NCBI RefSeq assembly: GCF_018812025.1
Contig: NC_063058.1
Location: forward strand, 23,157,797-23,221,796
Reading direction: 5' to 3'
Length of the DNA stretch: 64,000 bases
Source: Megalobrama amblycephala
Taxonomy: Eukaryota; Chordata; Actinopteri; Cypriniformes; Xenocyprididae
Part shown: positions 11,690-24,442 of the stretch, piece by piece
How positions within the stretch are numbered: the first letter of the stretch is position 1
Layout: the number at the start of each line of letters is the position of its first letter
Notes under the pieces: generated by a model
Told to the model about the DNA's origin: nothing
The model's database searches: none
Seen by the model: only the letters and a program-made list of their open reading frames with translations
Position numbers and translations under genes: made by a program

Positions 11690-12912
11690 GGCAACCTCCC
11701 CCTTTCTCTCGTGAAGCCAATACGGAAGTAACTTAAACTGCGATTCATCGACTGGCCGCTAGGGACAGGCTCCAAAAGAGAGCAGAATCTCATAGAGTCC
11801 CATGTTAAATTGGCCAAGTTTATAGCAGAAAAAAACATGTTTACAAGTTGGTTCAAATTGTGGTTTTGGTCTATACTGCTATTTTTGCCCTTCATGACAA
11901 CTCTGAGGGGGGTGAATTTTTTTATAACTTATCCGTTTAAATTATATTAAGCCTTAAAGTTCTGCATAATTAAGGGCGTGGTCACTTGAGTGACAGGTAG
12001 ATTGCGCTGCTGTCTGTGAGCCGTCATGTTACCTCAGCTGCCGCTGAATTTGGCATCTCAGCCGTATTTGTGCTCGATTATTTTATACAATTATAAAATA
12101 TGGCTTGCTGCATAATATTCGAGACTGATGTGTGTCTGTGTAGATGTGCATGCATGGGGAAGAGACACAGGACACACGTTGTTGGATCGTGGCATTGGCT
12201 GAAAGTTTTGGTTGTGAGATTTACTGCAATGACAATGGTGGGAGGATATCAAAATCCGACGTCAGCACTGCTTGGATATTATAACTAAAACTGCTGCACT
12301 ATTTTGAAAAAAATATACTTTGGACACAGGCTCATTTGTTTGTTAGATACGATCACTGCTCAGATTGCATCCTTTCTTGAAGAACCATGACAGAGAGCAG
12401 ATCATTCAGAAGAAATGTGACATGTTTTTTTGTTTTGCAATGGACATTCATATTTTACCCAAGTGCCACGGATTGGATTCATCTCGCGATCTCTATTTCA
12501 TTATAAAGGTATGAAGTCCCATTTGATTTTCCATGTTGCTATTTGCACAACCAACACTACTGGTGTTGGAGCATCTATATCTTAAAGAAACACCATAGCT
12601 TGACAGTAAACCTTTAGAACGTTCTGATGATAAAACTTATCTTCATTAATATTTTAGATCGTATCTAAGATAGATAGATAGCTCCTTTGCTGCTAACATG
12701 GTCACGTCGAGCTAGGCGGGCGTGGTTTCAGCAACCAGTCATATCAGCTCAAACCACCTCCCCGCCTCTTTGCCCATTTTCAGTTATCCGGGAGTGACGT
12801 GCGGTGACGCGCAGCAAAGATGGCCGCGGCCTCATTTAGGCGTCAAAACTGCTGTTCAGAACTCTATGGGTGACGTCACGGACGCTACGTCCATATTTTT
12901 TTACAGTCTATT
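11690..12912. repeat. Cyprinid interspersed repeat, boundaries uncertain
   Basis: The right end (about 12830-12910) holds CTATGGGTGACGTCACGG and TTTTTTACAGTCTAT, a terminus that recurs in cyprinid repeats; a related end occurs at 46335-46352. The left limit is a guess. No gene is visible. A shorter repeat with a GCGTTCACGTC terminus follows to about 13215. Confidence 0.4.
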
Positions 12913-14547
12913 GCTGCGTTCACGTCACATAGTATTTACCGGAATCTTGAGATAACAACACGTGACGTTATATTCGGAGCTGTTCACGTCCTTTTGGTCC
13001 TTGAACTGGGAATTAAGCGTTTCCATGGCACCACTATCAACGCCTAAATGAATCTACAGCAGTCAGGTGGTACAGCAGCCACGTGGTACATCTGGGAGCT
13101 TTCAGAAAACTCCCAGCTTACAAGCTGTAATTACGAGCTCTACGAGGACGTGAACGCTTTTTACAAGCAAGAATCTCCTAACTACAGGAATTACGAGGCC
13201 GCGTGAAGGCACCTTATGTTCTATCCACAAGTTTCCTACGCCCCATGAGGCCTTGCGTCAAACGTGGGAGCGTCTTCCGGTTCGAAGTAAACAAGCTGGA
13301 CGTGACACTCATTCATTTAACAGTTGACAGTCATTCAAGATTTAACGATCCAAACTTGCGAACGTTTGTTTTTTACTTAAAGATTTAAGATTCCGGCATC
13401 AATATTTGAACAATGTTTTACAATAAAAAAAATGTTACAGTAATAGTAATGTATTAATTTATGTCGAGTGCACATCAATCATGCTAAATCTAACTGATAT
13501 TTATATAGACATGAAAAGAAAACACAGACCTATTCAGTTGCGCCTGCTTCCATTTATTTGCGATCACAAGAATGCAAAAAACAACTCCACTAAGGCTTTT
13601 AAATTCAAAGACTTACACATTTAGAAATATGTTGATAACATACCCTATGTTTACGTCACTTTTCGGAGCATTTCTATTTATTTTCCTCTAAATTATGCGA
13701 TGATTGCTATCCGAGGATGTTTGCGCGATCTCTCCGTCTATCTATCCTGATCCTTTCAGCCAGAGCAACAGAGGGAGCTCATGAGAAGACAACGGGAGTT
13801 ATGAGTTATACGAGTTAACCGGAGTGTGTGAATCTGTGAAAGATATGCATTTGTCAGGAATCAACAAAGGCACAGGGAAGAGACAGATAAAAAATTAAAC
13901 CAAATAAATACACGATTATAATCACATCTTCATTCCTCAAGCAGTCTCTGATATTTTCCATAAACGTGTGTATTTATTATCGCAATGGTTAACATAAGTA
14001 GCCTTTAGCATCGCATACAGTGGAAACGCGACTGGCTCTGGCACGCACGATAAAAAAGGAGTAAAATATAACATCATAAGGCTTTGGTGCATCAGTGACG
14101 GGAAGTACAGACAGCGGGTTGTTCAAGTATTGCAGGGTCAGGATGCTCTAGTCATGCAGCAGCACTTTTGTGGAAGGTCAGTAAAGTAAAGAGCAATTAA
14201 GGCCACGAAAACTTTATTGTATTGTGATATTATTAACTAATAGGGCTGCACGATTTGGGGAAAATGTCATATTGCGATTATTGAGGTCAATATTGCGATT
14301 GCGATATGCGATAGCGATATAATAAACAAATAGTATCAGGAGTCATCTTGCTTGGTTCTCAATGAAAATACACACACAGATTACTGATAATGCTGAAATG
14401 TGTATTTCTTAACTCAAACTAACAACAACAACAAATAAATGCACAGTGTTATAAAATAAAGTATAAGGTCTAACTGTAGTATTAATTTTCATGCACAGAA
14501 ATGTAATAATTAAATGTAAAATGACACTGGTCACTGTATAAATTTAA

Positions 14548-15414
14548 CCCTCTACAGCACAGCGTTGCCCTCAGGCAATGGAAAGTTTTCTTAAGCCCTA
14601 TGTTTAGTAAATATTTCTTTAAATGATATCAACCAATTAGAAAGGTCGAGAAAGTACCAAATAACAGTTCAGTAAGGTGTTGGAGTCAATATCAAGCACC
14701 ATTTAAAGGTGGGACGTCCTGTTCTGACACATGGTCACAGGAGCACATGGTGTGAGAAGAAGGCAATATTATTTGCTTTAGTAATCTTATTTAAAATGAC
14801 ATGAACTGTACATAAAAAATATGTGTGTGTGTTTGAAGGTGTAGAGAAGCCTTTTGTCAGGTTTTATGAAGTTTTTTTTATTTTGCATGTTCAGAAATTC
14901 AGTTTTTCTTTTCGTTGTGTGATAAGGGGTACTTTTTGAGGAGGTTTTAGACAGTACCTCTCATTGGCAACAATGTATTATAAGAAGGGAAGATGCAAGG
15001 TTCCTGGGTGTGCAGGAACACCCAAAGTGATGTGCAAAAATTGTAACATACACCACTATGTCACAGCAGAGAAGAAGTGCTTTTTGAAGTTCCGTACAGA
15101 GTGAAATCTTATTACATGAAGTACATTATATGGCATAGCACACTACATGATACAGACCTATGCATGTATCAAATTCAATACATCAATGTCTTTCAAGTGT
15201 TTTTCCCTTTTTACTTAATGATTTCTTGAATTTTTTTTACAAAAAAAAATTGATTTTGATGATAATTTTCTCTATGACTCTGTACCATTGTCGCACAACG
15301 TTGCCCCGAGGCAACGAAAAAATTTTTTTTAATCAATAAAATGTTCCCAAAAGAACCAAAAAATTATGTGGAATATTTTTTTTCATTTGCCATCAACATG
15401 TGTGCAGTAGAGGG
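14548..15414 (+). mobile_element. piggyBac derivative (867 bp) with TTAA target
   Basis: It is flanked by TTAA at 14544-14547 and 15415-15418. The termini are CCCTCTAC and GTAGAGGG, with subterminal GTTGCCCTCAGGCAA (left) and GTTGCCCCGAGGCAAC (right). TTAA targeting, CCC/GGG ends and subterminal palindromes are piggyBac features. It has lost the catalytic part of the transposase and keeps the C-terminal finger at 14973-15104. Confidence 0.88.
14973..15104 (+). pseudogene. piggyBac transposase C-terminal cysteine-rich domain
   Basis: A 43-codon frame encodes a compact Cys/His finger: GRCKVPGCAGTPKVMCKNC, then NIHHYVTAEKKCF, then a stop. The order C-x4-C, C-x2-C, H-H, C is that of the C-terminal cysteine-rich domain that lets piggyBac transposases bind their inverted ends. 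The RNase H-like DDD core is absent. The first ATG may be fortuitous. The frame is clean within an otherwise decayed element, so either the insertion is young or the piece was kept by chance. Confidence 0.8.
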
Positions 15415-16714
15415 TTAATATAGATTAATCTTTGTTAAAGCTGTGTTTTGGTGTTTGATTTACATGACAGACAACAGCAGGTATTTATAGGTTGCTGTCA
15501 CTTTAAGAGTAAGACATGCACGCACACATCAGATAGATACACATCTGAATTCTCACCTCCTTCACTTAAGACATTAACCGAAAGTGTTTACGAGAAGACT
15601 TGCTGAGAGAGGTATTTTGACTGACAAAATGCGTGTATGTGACCATCCAAGTGCATTGAGGACGCGAAAGAGAAATCAATTTGGAGTTTGCGAGCTATAA
15701 CGCGCCTCTCTCTCTCTGTGCGCGTGAGCCTTGTATGTATGTGCGTCATGTGCGCACCGATAACAGCGCTGCGTGCGATACCGAATTAAATCCTTTTGCC
15801 TCTTCTAGCGCGCTGGAATGGTTTTATTATATCTATTTCATGTGTAAACTAGCAAGACAAACACGTTCAAATGATAACCTTTCACTCTATTGCGGTTAAA
15901 GTTGCAATTGATCCGCGAAACACATGCGTCCCGAACCGTGGGCCTTGGTCCGTACGGATCACGGATCAACAACGATCCGTTTAACCACCACTAATCTGGG
16001 TTTATAATCTTATAGCCAAAATATCGCCATGCTACCATACAGAGGTAGCATTTTTTCTTGCCACCAGTTCAGTGACCGTTTGCTCCGCATCCATCTACCT
16101 GTTCTCTGCGCTGCACACCGGAAAAAGTCATGACATGACCGTGCGCGCCACACGTGCCACTGCTTAAACTGAAACTGACTGGTCTTTTTGTTAGCAGTGT
16201 ATAAAATGGGCAAACGGCTCTCAGAGAATGGGTTGTCGTGTCCACACATGTATTTATTTATTTATTAAATTATTATTATTATTTTATTTCATAAAATCGC
16301 AGCATTTTGCGTCATATAATCGCACAAGCTTGACATCGATTGCGATTGCGATATGATTAATCGTGCAGCTCTATTAACTAATAATGTAGTAAACTGAGAT
16401 GTTGTCCCTGAGCACCGTAACGACATCTCTCATAAAGATTTGCAACTTTACAAAGTAAACAATGATCCAAAAAACGCTTAGCCTCTTCGCTAATTAGCAC
16501 ACAAAATACCATTGGTATGCTACTTCCGCCGCCTCACCGGAAGTTGTACCCACGTTCACTTTTACAGTAGCGCCCCGCGGAAACAGGTGGATAGTCTTTG
16601 CTCACAATTTGATGTTTCCCCATTCAAAGAGATAGGAGCTGCATGATGCCCAGGATGCCCGAGAGGCGTTTCAAAGATGGCCGCCGAGTGAAATGACTTG
16701 TCTTAAAGGGACTT

Positions 16715-18994
16715 CCCAGCTAGAAATGTTATTGTTATAAGAATGTTTTGAGAACATTATGCTATGTTCTGGTAATGTTTTCAGCGGCAAGTTTTATTTT
16801 TGTTCCCAGAATATTCTCCTAAAAAGGTACAATAACATTATTTAAAAACATTGTAAAAATGTTTTGTGATATCATTGTTAGAACATTATCCCCTAACATC
16901 CTTATAACTTTTTAGAGGGAAGTTTCCCATCGGGCACTGGATGTGGACTCCAACGTCACCCCTAGACGTCAAATTTTGATCGGAAATGAAAATCAGGTAT
17001 GCATTGCGGCATGAAGTGTGTCACCATTGTTGAGATTCATATGCCGATTCTTGATGTCTCTGTGTGTTTAAGTGGCTCAGTAGTTCAAAAAAGTTTGTGT
17101 ACAGTAGAGTTTTTTTTTTAATAGAAAAATTTGCAGATTATTTGATTAAAACACTGCTGGTTGTCATGCTGCCAATATATATATTTACTTATTCTCTTTG
17201 ACATACAACACAGTTTATCCCTTATGTTGTGTTCGGGTCATTTTGACCCGGAGAGGATTTTCTTTTTCCCAAATATGTTAGATAATGTTATCGCAGTGGA
17301 CTAAAACTCAGAGCAGAACTACTTCCCAACATTTTTGGGATACTTTTTGTATTTTTTTTCCTCACCTTGTTACACTTGTGGTGTTCCCAAAACTGACAGG
17401 ACTACAAAAAATAGCTTATAAATCTCTTGTTATGCTATATTTTCAACAAAATTGGATTCAATCTTTTTGTCAAGTTGTTTTCTTTTAATTAGTACAGGGT
17501 TTTTTTTTTTTGTTTTTGTTTTTTTTGGCACTCGTAATGTAGGAGTAGCGTAAGCTTTGATGCCTCTTGCGGTTTAAACAAATACGGCTGGGCAACAAAC
17601 TGAAGCTCCTCTTCTCTAATATCGAAATCCTCTGACATTCCTCTTCAAAAATTCTCGTTTTAGACTTCTAATTCGTGACCATCTTTATTGAGATAAAAAG
17701 AGATTTAGATGCCGATGTCATTTGAAAGTAATAGTTTGTTTGATGGTTTGTCACCATCACGGAGACTGGTGTTTGCATTAGTTGGGTAGTTCGACTTAAC
17801 TTTATAATATTAGTTTTTCTTTGGTTGTTTTAACTGTTTATTATGGCAAGTACAGCAAAAGAAAAGATGTTCAGGTAATGTTAGCTATTTGTTGATGATA
17901 ACGTTTTTATCATCACATAGAGGTTTGATAATCTGACTTCACCCAATTTAATCCATGGTATGAATTTCACATTATTTGTTATAACAACTCTGTGATTCTA
18001 TAGTATTGGATCTATCAGCATTTTTAAATCAGATAATATCAATTATTAAAATAAAAAAACATGCACACAAAAATTGTAAATTCCTCCAGCATTGAGACAC
18101 ACTCAAACATCAAGAATGCTTCATGGTGCATTCTGGGTGCACCATACAAAACTCATCCATGACTCCCAGAATGCATTGCGGCATGAAGTGTGTCGCCATT
18201 GTTGAGATTCATATGCCGATTCTTGATGTCTCTGTGCGTTTAAGTGGCTCAGTAGTTCAAAAAAGTTTGTGTACAGTAGGGTTTTTGTAATAGAAAAAAT
18301 TGCAGATTATTTGATTAAAACTGCTGGTTGTCATGCTGTAGAAAAATACCAACACAATCAAAAATATGAAATTAATAACATAAATTAGACTTTGGATGAG
18401 ACCAGTTGATCAGACCACTATGATGATCATATATTTACCATCAAAATCATCTGATCACAATTATTTTGGCTGTTTTTTACATAACAAACACAGTTATGAC
18501 AGCCAATCAAACACTAACATTTCAATGTCAGGTCAAACTGCCCAACTAAAGCAAACACTTATCTCTATAATGGTGACAGCAAACCTAACTATTATTTTTA
18601 ATAAAACATCAACATCTAAAGATCTTTTCATTCTCAACAACAACTTTTGTACACTACAGAAATAAAGTCAATCTGGTTTAAGTGAAGCTGGTAATGCTGT
18701 TTTTTGAGTTGCTTAATAATGTTGAGCTTGATGTCAAACAAAGGTTGGGTTTTCACTTTCAACCAAAATTTGAAGTCTAAGCAACATTTGAGTCCACATC
18801 CAGCAGCCAATGGAAAGCTTTCAGCTAAACTCTTCATAAGAATGTTAGGTGATAATGTTCTATCAATGTTATCATTAAACATTTTTAGAATGTTTTTAAA
18901 GAATGTTTTCCTAACTTTTAGCAGAACGATCTGGGAACTAAAATAAAACTTGCTGCTGAAAACATTCCCAGAACATTACAAATTTCTAGCTGGG
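16715..18994. mobile_element. Long inverted-repeat element (2.3 kb)
   Basis: The ends CCCAGCTAGAAATG (16715) and its near-complement TTTCTAGCTGGG (ending 18994) are followed by inverted similarity for over 200 bp; for example CTGGATGTGGACTC near 16937 mirrors GAGTCCACATCCAG near 18790. It abuts the element ending at 16714. It contains two direct copies of a 170-bp segment (17000-17172 and 18172-18340) and a 505-bp block that recurs outside it. No transposase was found. Confidence 0.65.
17176..17682. repeat. 505-bp block, copy 1
   Basis: Nearly identical to 19444-19961, from ATATATTTACTTATT to AATTCGTGACCAT. It includes TTGTGTTCGGGTCATTTTGA, resembling the terminus of some fish piggyBac-like repeats. 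On the minus strand near 17600 it can be read as [16 protein letters not shown]. Confidence 0.85.
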
Positions 18995-19443
18995 TAATAT
19001 CTCACCTGCCTGCTGACGTACATAATTTCTGCACCACGAGCTCTACCGAATGGAACTACAAAAAAATGTTACGAAAACGTCTATAGAGCTGTCCACAACT
19101 CACGCCATTGGTCGGTTTGCTCAAAACAAATTAGCTGAATCTTCATAGTGCACAGATGGGTCATTTCTACAGTTTGGTGGATTTTATGTCCCCATGAAAC
19201 AATACTTTATATTTTACATAAAATGCTAATCAACTTTAATGCTACATGGGTTTCCATGCATAGATGTACCCCATTTAACACAAATTCATAATGAATTAGT
19301 ACCTAAAAATAATAATAATAATATTATTTTTTTTTAAAAAACACTTGACGTGCAAATTCCCTTGTCCCCAATAATCTTTTCTCAACTTTACTTTGAAATA
19401 GATGTTACATATATATTTCTAAATTAGCAAATTTAAGTATTAG

Positions 19444-19961
19444 TATATATATTTACTTATTGTCTTTGACATACAACACAGTTTATCCCTTATGTTGTGT
19501 TCGGGTCATTTTGACCCAGAGAGGATTTTCTTTTTCCCAAATATGTTAGATAATGTTATCGCAGTGGACTAAAACTCAGAGCAGAACTACTTCCCAACAT
19601 TTTTGGGATACTTTTTGTATTTTTTTTCCTCACCATGTTACACTTGTGGTGTTCCCAAAACTGACAGGACTACAAAAAATAGCTTATAAATCTCTTGTTA
19701 TGCTATATTTTCAACAAAATTGGATTCAATCTTTTTGTCAAGTTGTTTTCTTTTAATTAGTACAGGGTTTTTTTGTTTGTTTTTTTTTTGTTTTTTTTGG
19801 CACTTGTTGATCGTAATGTAGGAGTAGCGTAAGCTTTGATGCCTCTTGCGGTTTAAACAAATATGACTGGGCAACAAACTGAAGCTCCTCTTCTCTAATA
19901 TCGAAATCCTCTGACATTCCTCTTCAAAAATTCTCGTTTTAGACTTCTAATTCGTGACCAT
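19444..19961. repeat. 505-bp block, copy 2
   Basis: Same block as 17176-17682 with very few differences: TCTT/TGTC near the start, a longer T/G tract near 19770, and an extra TTGAT near 19806. Downstream, 20060-20640 carries related ACCGGCC/GGCCGGT hairpins and ends CATAAGGG, mirroring CCCTTATG at 19490, so a larger element of about 1.15 kb probably spans 19490-20634. Confidence 0.8.
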
Positions 19962-20771
19962 TGTTAAGCCTGCCACCATATAACATTCAGGGCCTCTACA
20001 ATAATCTTAATCAAACCTGGTTCTGACTGAAATGCTTTTATCTTGTGCAAAATGGCACAAAGTCACACTTTTGGTGTTCCCAGTCAAAAACGACCGGCCT
20101 ACAAAAAATAGCCTATCTTTCTATGTGCTATTTTATCACCAAATATTGGATTATAATAATTTAAAAATAACCACCCATTGAAAATGACTGGGGGAGATTG
20201 AAAATAAGAGAAACATATAGTGTTCAGGAGAATGTTCATCATATTCATGTTCACATATGTACTGTACATGTGCTTGCAAAGATAAAGACCTCAGACACTT
20301 GCGCTACCACACACACACACACGCATACGCAAACACATTCATGTACACAAACAATTACACAGTATTACACAGGCTTTCTTCTTCACAGAGATTAAATTTA
20401 TCCTCAGATCAATGAGGCTCAGATCAGTGAGGCCTACGATCAGTCAGTTTCAAAAATAAACACAAAACCTGTCCTAATTGAAAGAAAACAAGTAAAAAAA
20501 AAGACTGAATCCAGTAATTGGTGATAATATAGCATAAAATATAGCATAACGAGCGATTTTCAAGCTATTTTTAAAAGGCCGGTCATTTTTCACCGGGAAC
20601 AACAAAGGTGTTACAGTGTTTTCAACACAGCATAAGGGTTGTGATACATTTTTGTGTGTGTAAAACCATTCAATTACTTTAAAACTTCAGTCCACCCTGT
20701 ATTATTAGAGCTGTTTGCCCTTTAAAATCTTACGTGTATGAACTACTAACCTCGCTACAGATTTGATTTAA

Positions 20772-21272
20772 AGGTGCTAAAGAGGATCTTTACGTCGACT
20801 GAGAAACCAAAGACTGTTAGTTTTTGAAATTAGTGCATGCGTAAGAACAACCCCCCTCCTTCACAGCTCATTTCGAGGGAACGCCTCCCAAAACTCGTGC
20901 ACGAGTATTGGAACACGAGTGTTTACCACCGGCATTCGCTGTGTCGTGTTAGTGGATTCATTATGTCGGACTCACCGCAGGTAACTCATAATCTGCAGTT
21001 GTTATTCCTGTCTCCTGACAAAAACATTGCATGCGGCGCCTGTGGAGTGTGGAAAGTTACTGGAGCGATTGACAAGCCAGAGGGCCAATCGTTTACGCGA
21101 TGATCACGTAAACAATTGGCTGTTGTTTTTAAGGCCCTACCTCGTGCACAGATGATGTATATTAATATTATTCCTTTCAGTGCACCTAATAAATAGTCTT
21201 TTATCAGTTAGTAAAGACAGTTTCAAGTAATATTGCAAAAATGTATAAAACAAAACATCCTCTTTAGCACCT
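20772..21272. mobile_element. TTAA-target MITE (501 bp)
   Basis: The ends AGGTGCTAAAGAGGAT and ATCCTCTTTAGCACCT are inverted, and TTAA flanks both sides (20768-20771 and 21273-21276). The TTAA target suggests Kolobok or piggyBac mobilisation. No coding frame. Confidence 0.8.
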
Positions 21273-22695
21273 TTAATTACTGATTCATATTTTCATCTAT
21301 GGAGACCAGGGTCCATATTCACAAAACATTTTATCTTACCACTAAGAGTTCTCCTAAATAGCAGTAAAAGTTCTTAGCTAAAAGTTTTCTCTTGAAACCT
21401 ATTCACAAAGCTGCTGAGACAAACTTTTACTAAGGAGAGATAAGTCTTAAGCTAAAAGAAAGGGTGGGGTTGTCCTTGTTGCTATAGATGATGTCAACAC
21501 ACTTACTATGCACACAGTGATTGGCTGATGGGGGACGGGTCTCTGTCAGCGATTTAATCATAGATATATTTTAGAATGAGGCATCATGACGTTCGGATTT
21601 TAAAGACGTGTCGCGGCGCTTCTGTTGCTGTCTGGGAAACTAGTATAAGTTGAGCTAATTGTCAGCCTCTTATACGTCCATCTCGAGAGATTGCAGAATT
21701 CAAGCGTCAAATTTTGTTTTAAAAACAAAGTTAGGGAGGAACGGTCTATCTAATCAGCTCAGGCATGCATCCCTCCCTTGGCCACCCTGACTTCTCACTC
21801 TCGGCTGGTTCTTAATCCCAGGATATGGGGGAGTAGTCTGGGAGTCTTTGGAACGCACACCATACTTCTTTTTATTTTCAACTTGACCACGATTTTTTTA
21901 TTCTCCATCATTCAATACACTGTAAGAAAAATGATGAGGACATTGAAGATCTTGATGTTTATTGCAGCAGTGACAAAGTACATGTAGCACCTTGGGTTCA
22001 TTGGTGTCGAAATGAACCCAGAACATCCAAATCTCAAGCCTTTTATCCTGTTACAGTTTACCACTCTTCATGTAAATGTAGTTGCTCATGTTTTACAAGC
22101 TGTGGTCTGTATGATAATGAAGTTGTGACACACCCCATTGTCTGAGATGGTTCTCACTGTCCCACACCTATTCCCATTCTACAATAGATGACCATTTGGT
22201 CAGAATGTGATCATTCCAAATGTTGCAGAAGCAACATAACTGTTGACTTTTTTCTCTGTAATAATTAAGCCATTTTGGGGATGAGCTCATTCTAAAATAT
22301 ACTTTGGAGTGGAATCTGGGTTAAGGCAGACTACAATTTCTTACAACACTTTGCCTGTACATAAATGAGCCTTTATGTTATGTCATTGCAGATTAAAATC
22401 TGTAAAAAATCAAAATATTTATTGCATTTATGAAGAAAAGGCTCTGCATCCAAGGCTCTATCACCTATTGCCTCAATGGTGTACACAGTGTCTGTGCATG
22501 GGTGGATTGCTGAGGCGTATTGCCGGTAACAACTATTTTAGGATTGTTTGTGATTTGGTCTTAGTGAAGTAGGAGTCCTCTTGACTACACTTAACTTTTC
22601 ATGGATTTAGTAGCTAGTTTTAGCTCTAAAATGGTTTGTGAAATACTCTTAGAGCTAAAATTTAGGAGTCCTAATTTTAGGACTAACACGCCTAA

Positions 22696-22812
22696 TGTTA
22701 CATAACGGTGGTGTGTCCATAGTAACAGATAGTGGCGGGAAACTAGAACAAAGAAGCACTTGACAGAAGAAAACAAACAAACTGAAAGTTCAAGTGGAGT
22801 GTGGATGTGACA
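22696..22812 (-). repeat. LTR (3' LTR by orientation), internally deleted
   Basis: Shares both ends and about 95 bp (CCATAGTAACAGATAGTGG onward) with the right LTR but lacks the segment found there between about 24457 and 24650. Confidence 0.82.
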
Positions 22813-22900
22813 GATCGCCCCCTCCCAAAAGGTGCATCCTAGCGCCGTGGAGAGGATATGAGGATGATGAAGAGATGTAGATGACGATGTAGGAGGCGGT

Positions 22901-24326
22901 TCAGGAGGTTGACGGCCTACCGGGAGGAGGCAGAACACAAAAGTCCAGGGTTGAGAAGATGGTGGAGTGAGCCAAGGTGGAGCCTTTGAGCAGAGGTAGA
23001 TGTTTGCTGACCCAGGCCACAGCTGAGACTGTGTCCCATGGCAGCGATGCAGGAGGGAGGAGCCATGGAGATGTATTCACTGGCGCCACCATGGGGACGA
23101 CCGGAGGCGACATCGATGAAGAAGCCCACCGCAAAGCAAGAGAGCCGATGTAGAGAAGGGACTCCGAAGATCTAGGCGGCTGCGACGTAGCCACAGTGAT
23201 GACCCCCCGAGATGGTGGTAGGGATCCGGAGGGCAACCGAGGGCGGAGGTGGAGCCTGAGGGAGGGAGGAGCTGGCCGAAGCTGAAGGGGTGGAGGGCCG
23301 GAGAGTAGTGACCGGCCCGTAAGTCTGTAGCGTAGGTGTAGCGATGCCCGACCCAGGTGGAGCCGACGTACTGAGGGAGTCCGGAGAGGCTGAAAGCCCG
23401 ATGGTCTCTGCCGACATCGAGGGAGGAAGGAGCGTAGGCGCAGGAGTTGGGGCGACGGATCGAGGAGGAGTGGAGCATGCAGAGGCAGAAGGTGGAGCCC
23501 AGGGCTTCTCACTGCCATGAAGAGATGGCTCCCAGAGGACCCGAGGTGTAGACTCACCACTGAGAGGAGGCGCTGAGGGACTGATGGGAGGCATCGATGA
23601 TTGGATGACAGGATTAGTTGGGGACTGGGGCAGAACTTGTAGAGCAGAACAAAATCCAAAAAACAAAACAGACTCCATAGTATTCTGGAGAGGTAGTGGA
23701 TGAGGGAGGCTGGGGGGACCAACACATTAGGAACATGGCAGACAGATTCAGGAGGTAACAGAGGGGGTAGCAAAACAACCTCTCCAACATAAAAAAAAAA
23801 TTCTTCCAGAGCGGTAGCCGAACACTCACTCTCAGTGGTGGGAGGGTGGGCGGTGCTCATCTCCATCCCGTCGAACTCCACTAGGACTCCCTCAGCGATG
23901 GTTGAGGAAGCAGGCTCACACACCTGGTCAGGCACGCGTCACTCAGGCTCCGTGGCGATGTTAAGCTCGGTCGCTCTTGTGTGTGCTCGCTCGTACGTCA
24001 CAGCGGAGCTCATTGCCTGCGGTGAGCTCAGGCTGCCGATCCCCGCAGTCGAGGTGTTGTTGGCTGGGCACTGGGTAGCTAGTGGGGTTGGTGTTGTCAT
24101 CAACGATGTCCACTGTGAGAGGCGAATCACAGGACACCAGCACCCACTCTACGTATTTCATGAAACTCCCTCGAGGCCCTTCCCCTGACAGCTGCGCTTT
24201 GGTGGCGGTGTTGAGGCGGTATATAGGAAACTGCAGAGGCAGCTGTCCGGGAAAGTTGTAGATGAGAAAATCTTCTAAATGTGGCTCAAGGGAGCGGCCC
24301 TTCTGCTCAAGGCAAAGCAATTGCAT
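22901..24326 (-). pseudogene. Gag-like proline-rich frame of the LTR element, broken
   Basis: The minus-strand frame opens near 24326 (MQLLCLEQKGRSLEPHLEDF) and includes GEGPRGSFMKYVEWVL, a pattern I recognise from gag-like proteins of cyprinid LTR elements that lack pol. It changes frame near 23970, meets a stop after ATEPE, and resumes at MPDQVCEPASS (23935). It then becomes a long Ser/Pro/Leu-rich low-complexity region open in several frames to 22901. The gag function (RNA binding and particle assembly) is inferred from position and similarity. The frame change and stop indicate decay. Confidence 0.6.
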
Positions 24327-24442
24327 TGCTGCAAAGTGATATAGTGCAGGAGGAAACCAGAAAAATGTAATCAAAAAAAAAAAAAAAAAAAACAACGCTG
24401 ATAACACAAACACACCACTTATCTTTTGTCGGTCGGGTCTTC

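Larger units (their letters stand above)
14241..16373. mobile_element. hAT element (2.1 kb) carrying a piggyBac insertion
   Basis: The ends TAGGGCTGCACGAT (14241) and ATCGTGCAGCTCTA (ending 16373) are inverted, with subterminal GCGATTGCGATATG repeats on both sides. The 8-bp duplication TTAACTAA is exact at 14233-14240 and 16374-16381. The interior contains the piggyBac derivative at 14548-15414. No hAT transposase frame is recognisable. Confidence 0.85.
10484..16714. mobile_element. Composite inverted-repeat element hosting several insertions
   Basis: The left arm (10484 to about 10580) and right arm (about 16605 to 16714) are inverted copies. They start AAGTCCCTTTAAGACAAG, include TCACTCGGCGGCCATCTTTG, and end near AAACATCAAATT. 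The right arm has extra bases around 16650. At least four other elements fill the interior (10941-11676, about 11690-12912, 12913 to about 13215, 14241-16373). No target duplication is seen, perhaps because another element abuts at 16715. The original interior is largely unknown. Confidence 0.6.

Noticed and set aside
20300..20345. CA-rich tract as regulatory element
   Set aside because: A short impure (CA)n microsatellite.
22901..23829. Several overlapping 70-344 codon Pro/Ser/Leu-rich frames
   Set aside because: GC-rich low-complexity sequence opens several frames at once; only the frame continuing the gag-like region is retained.
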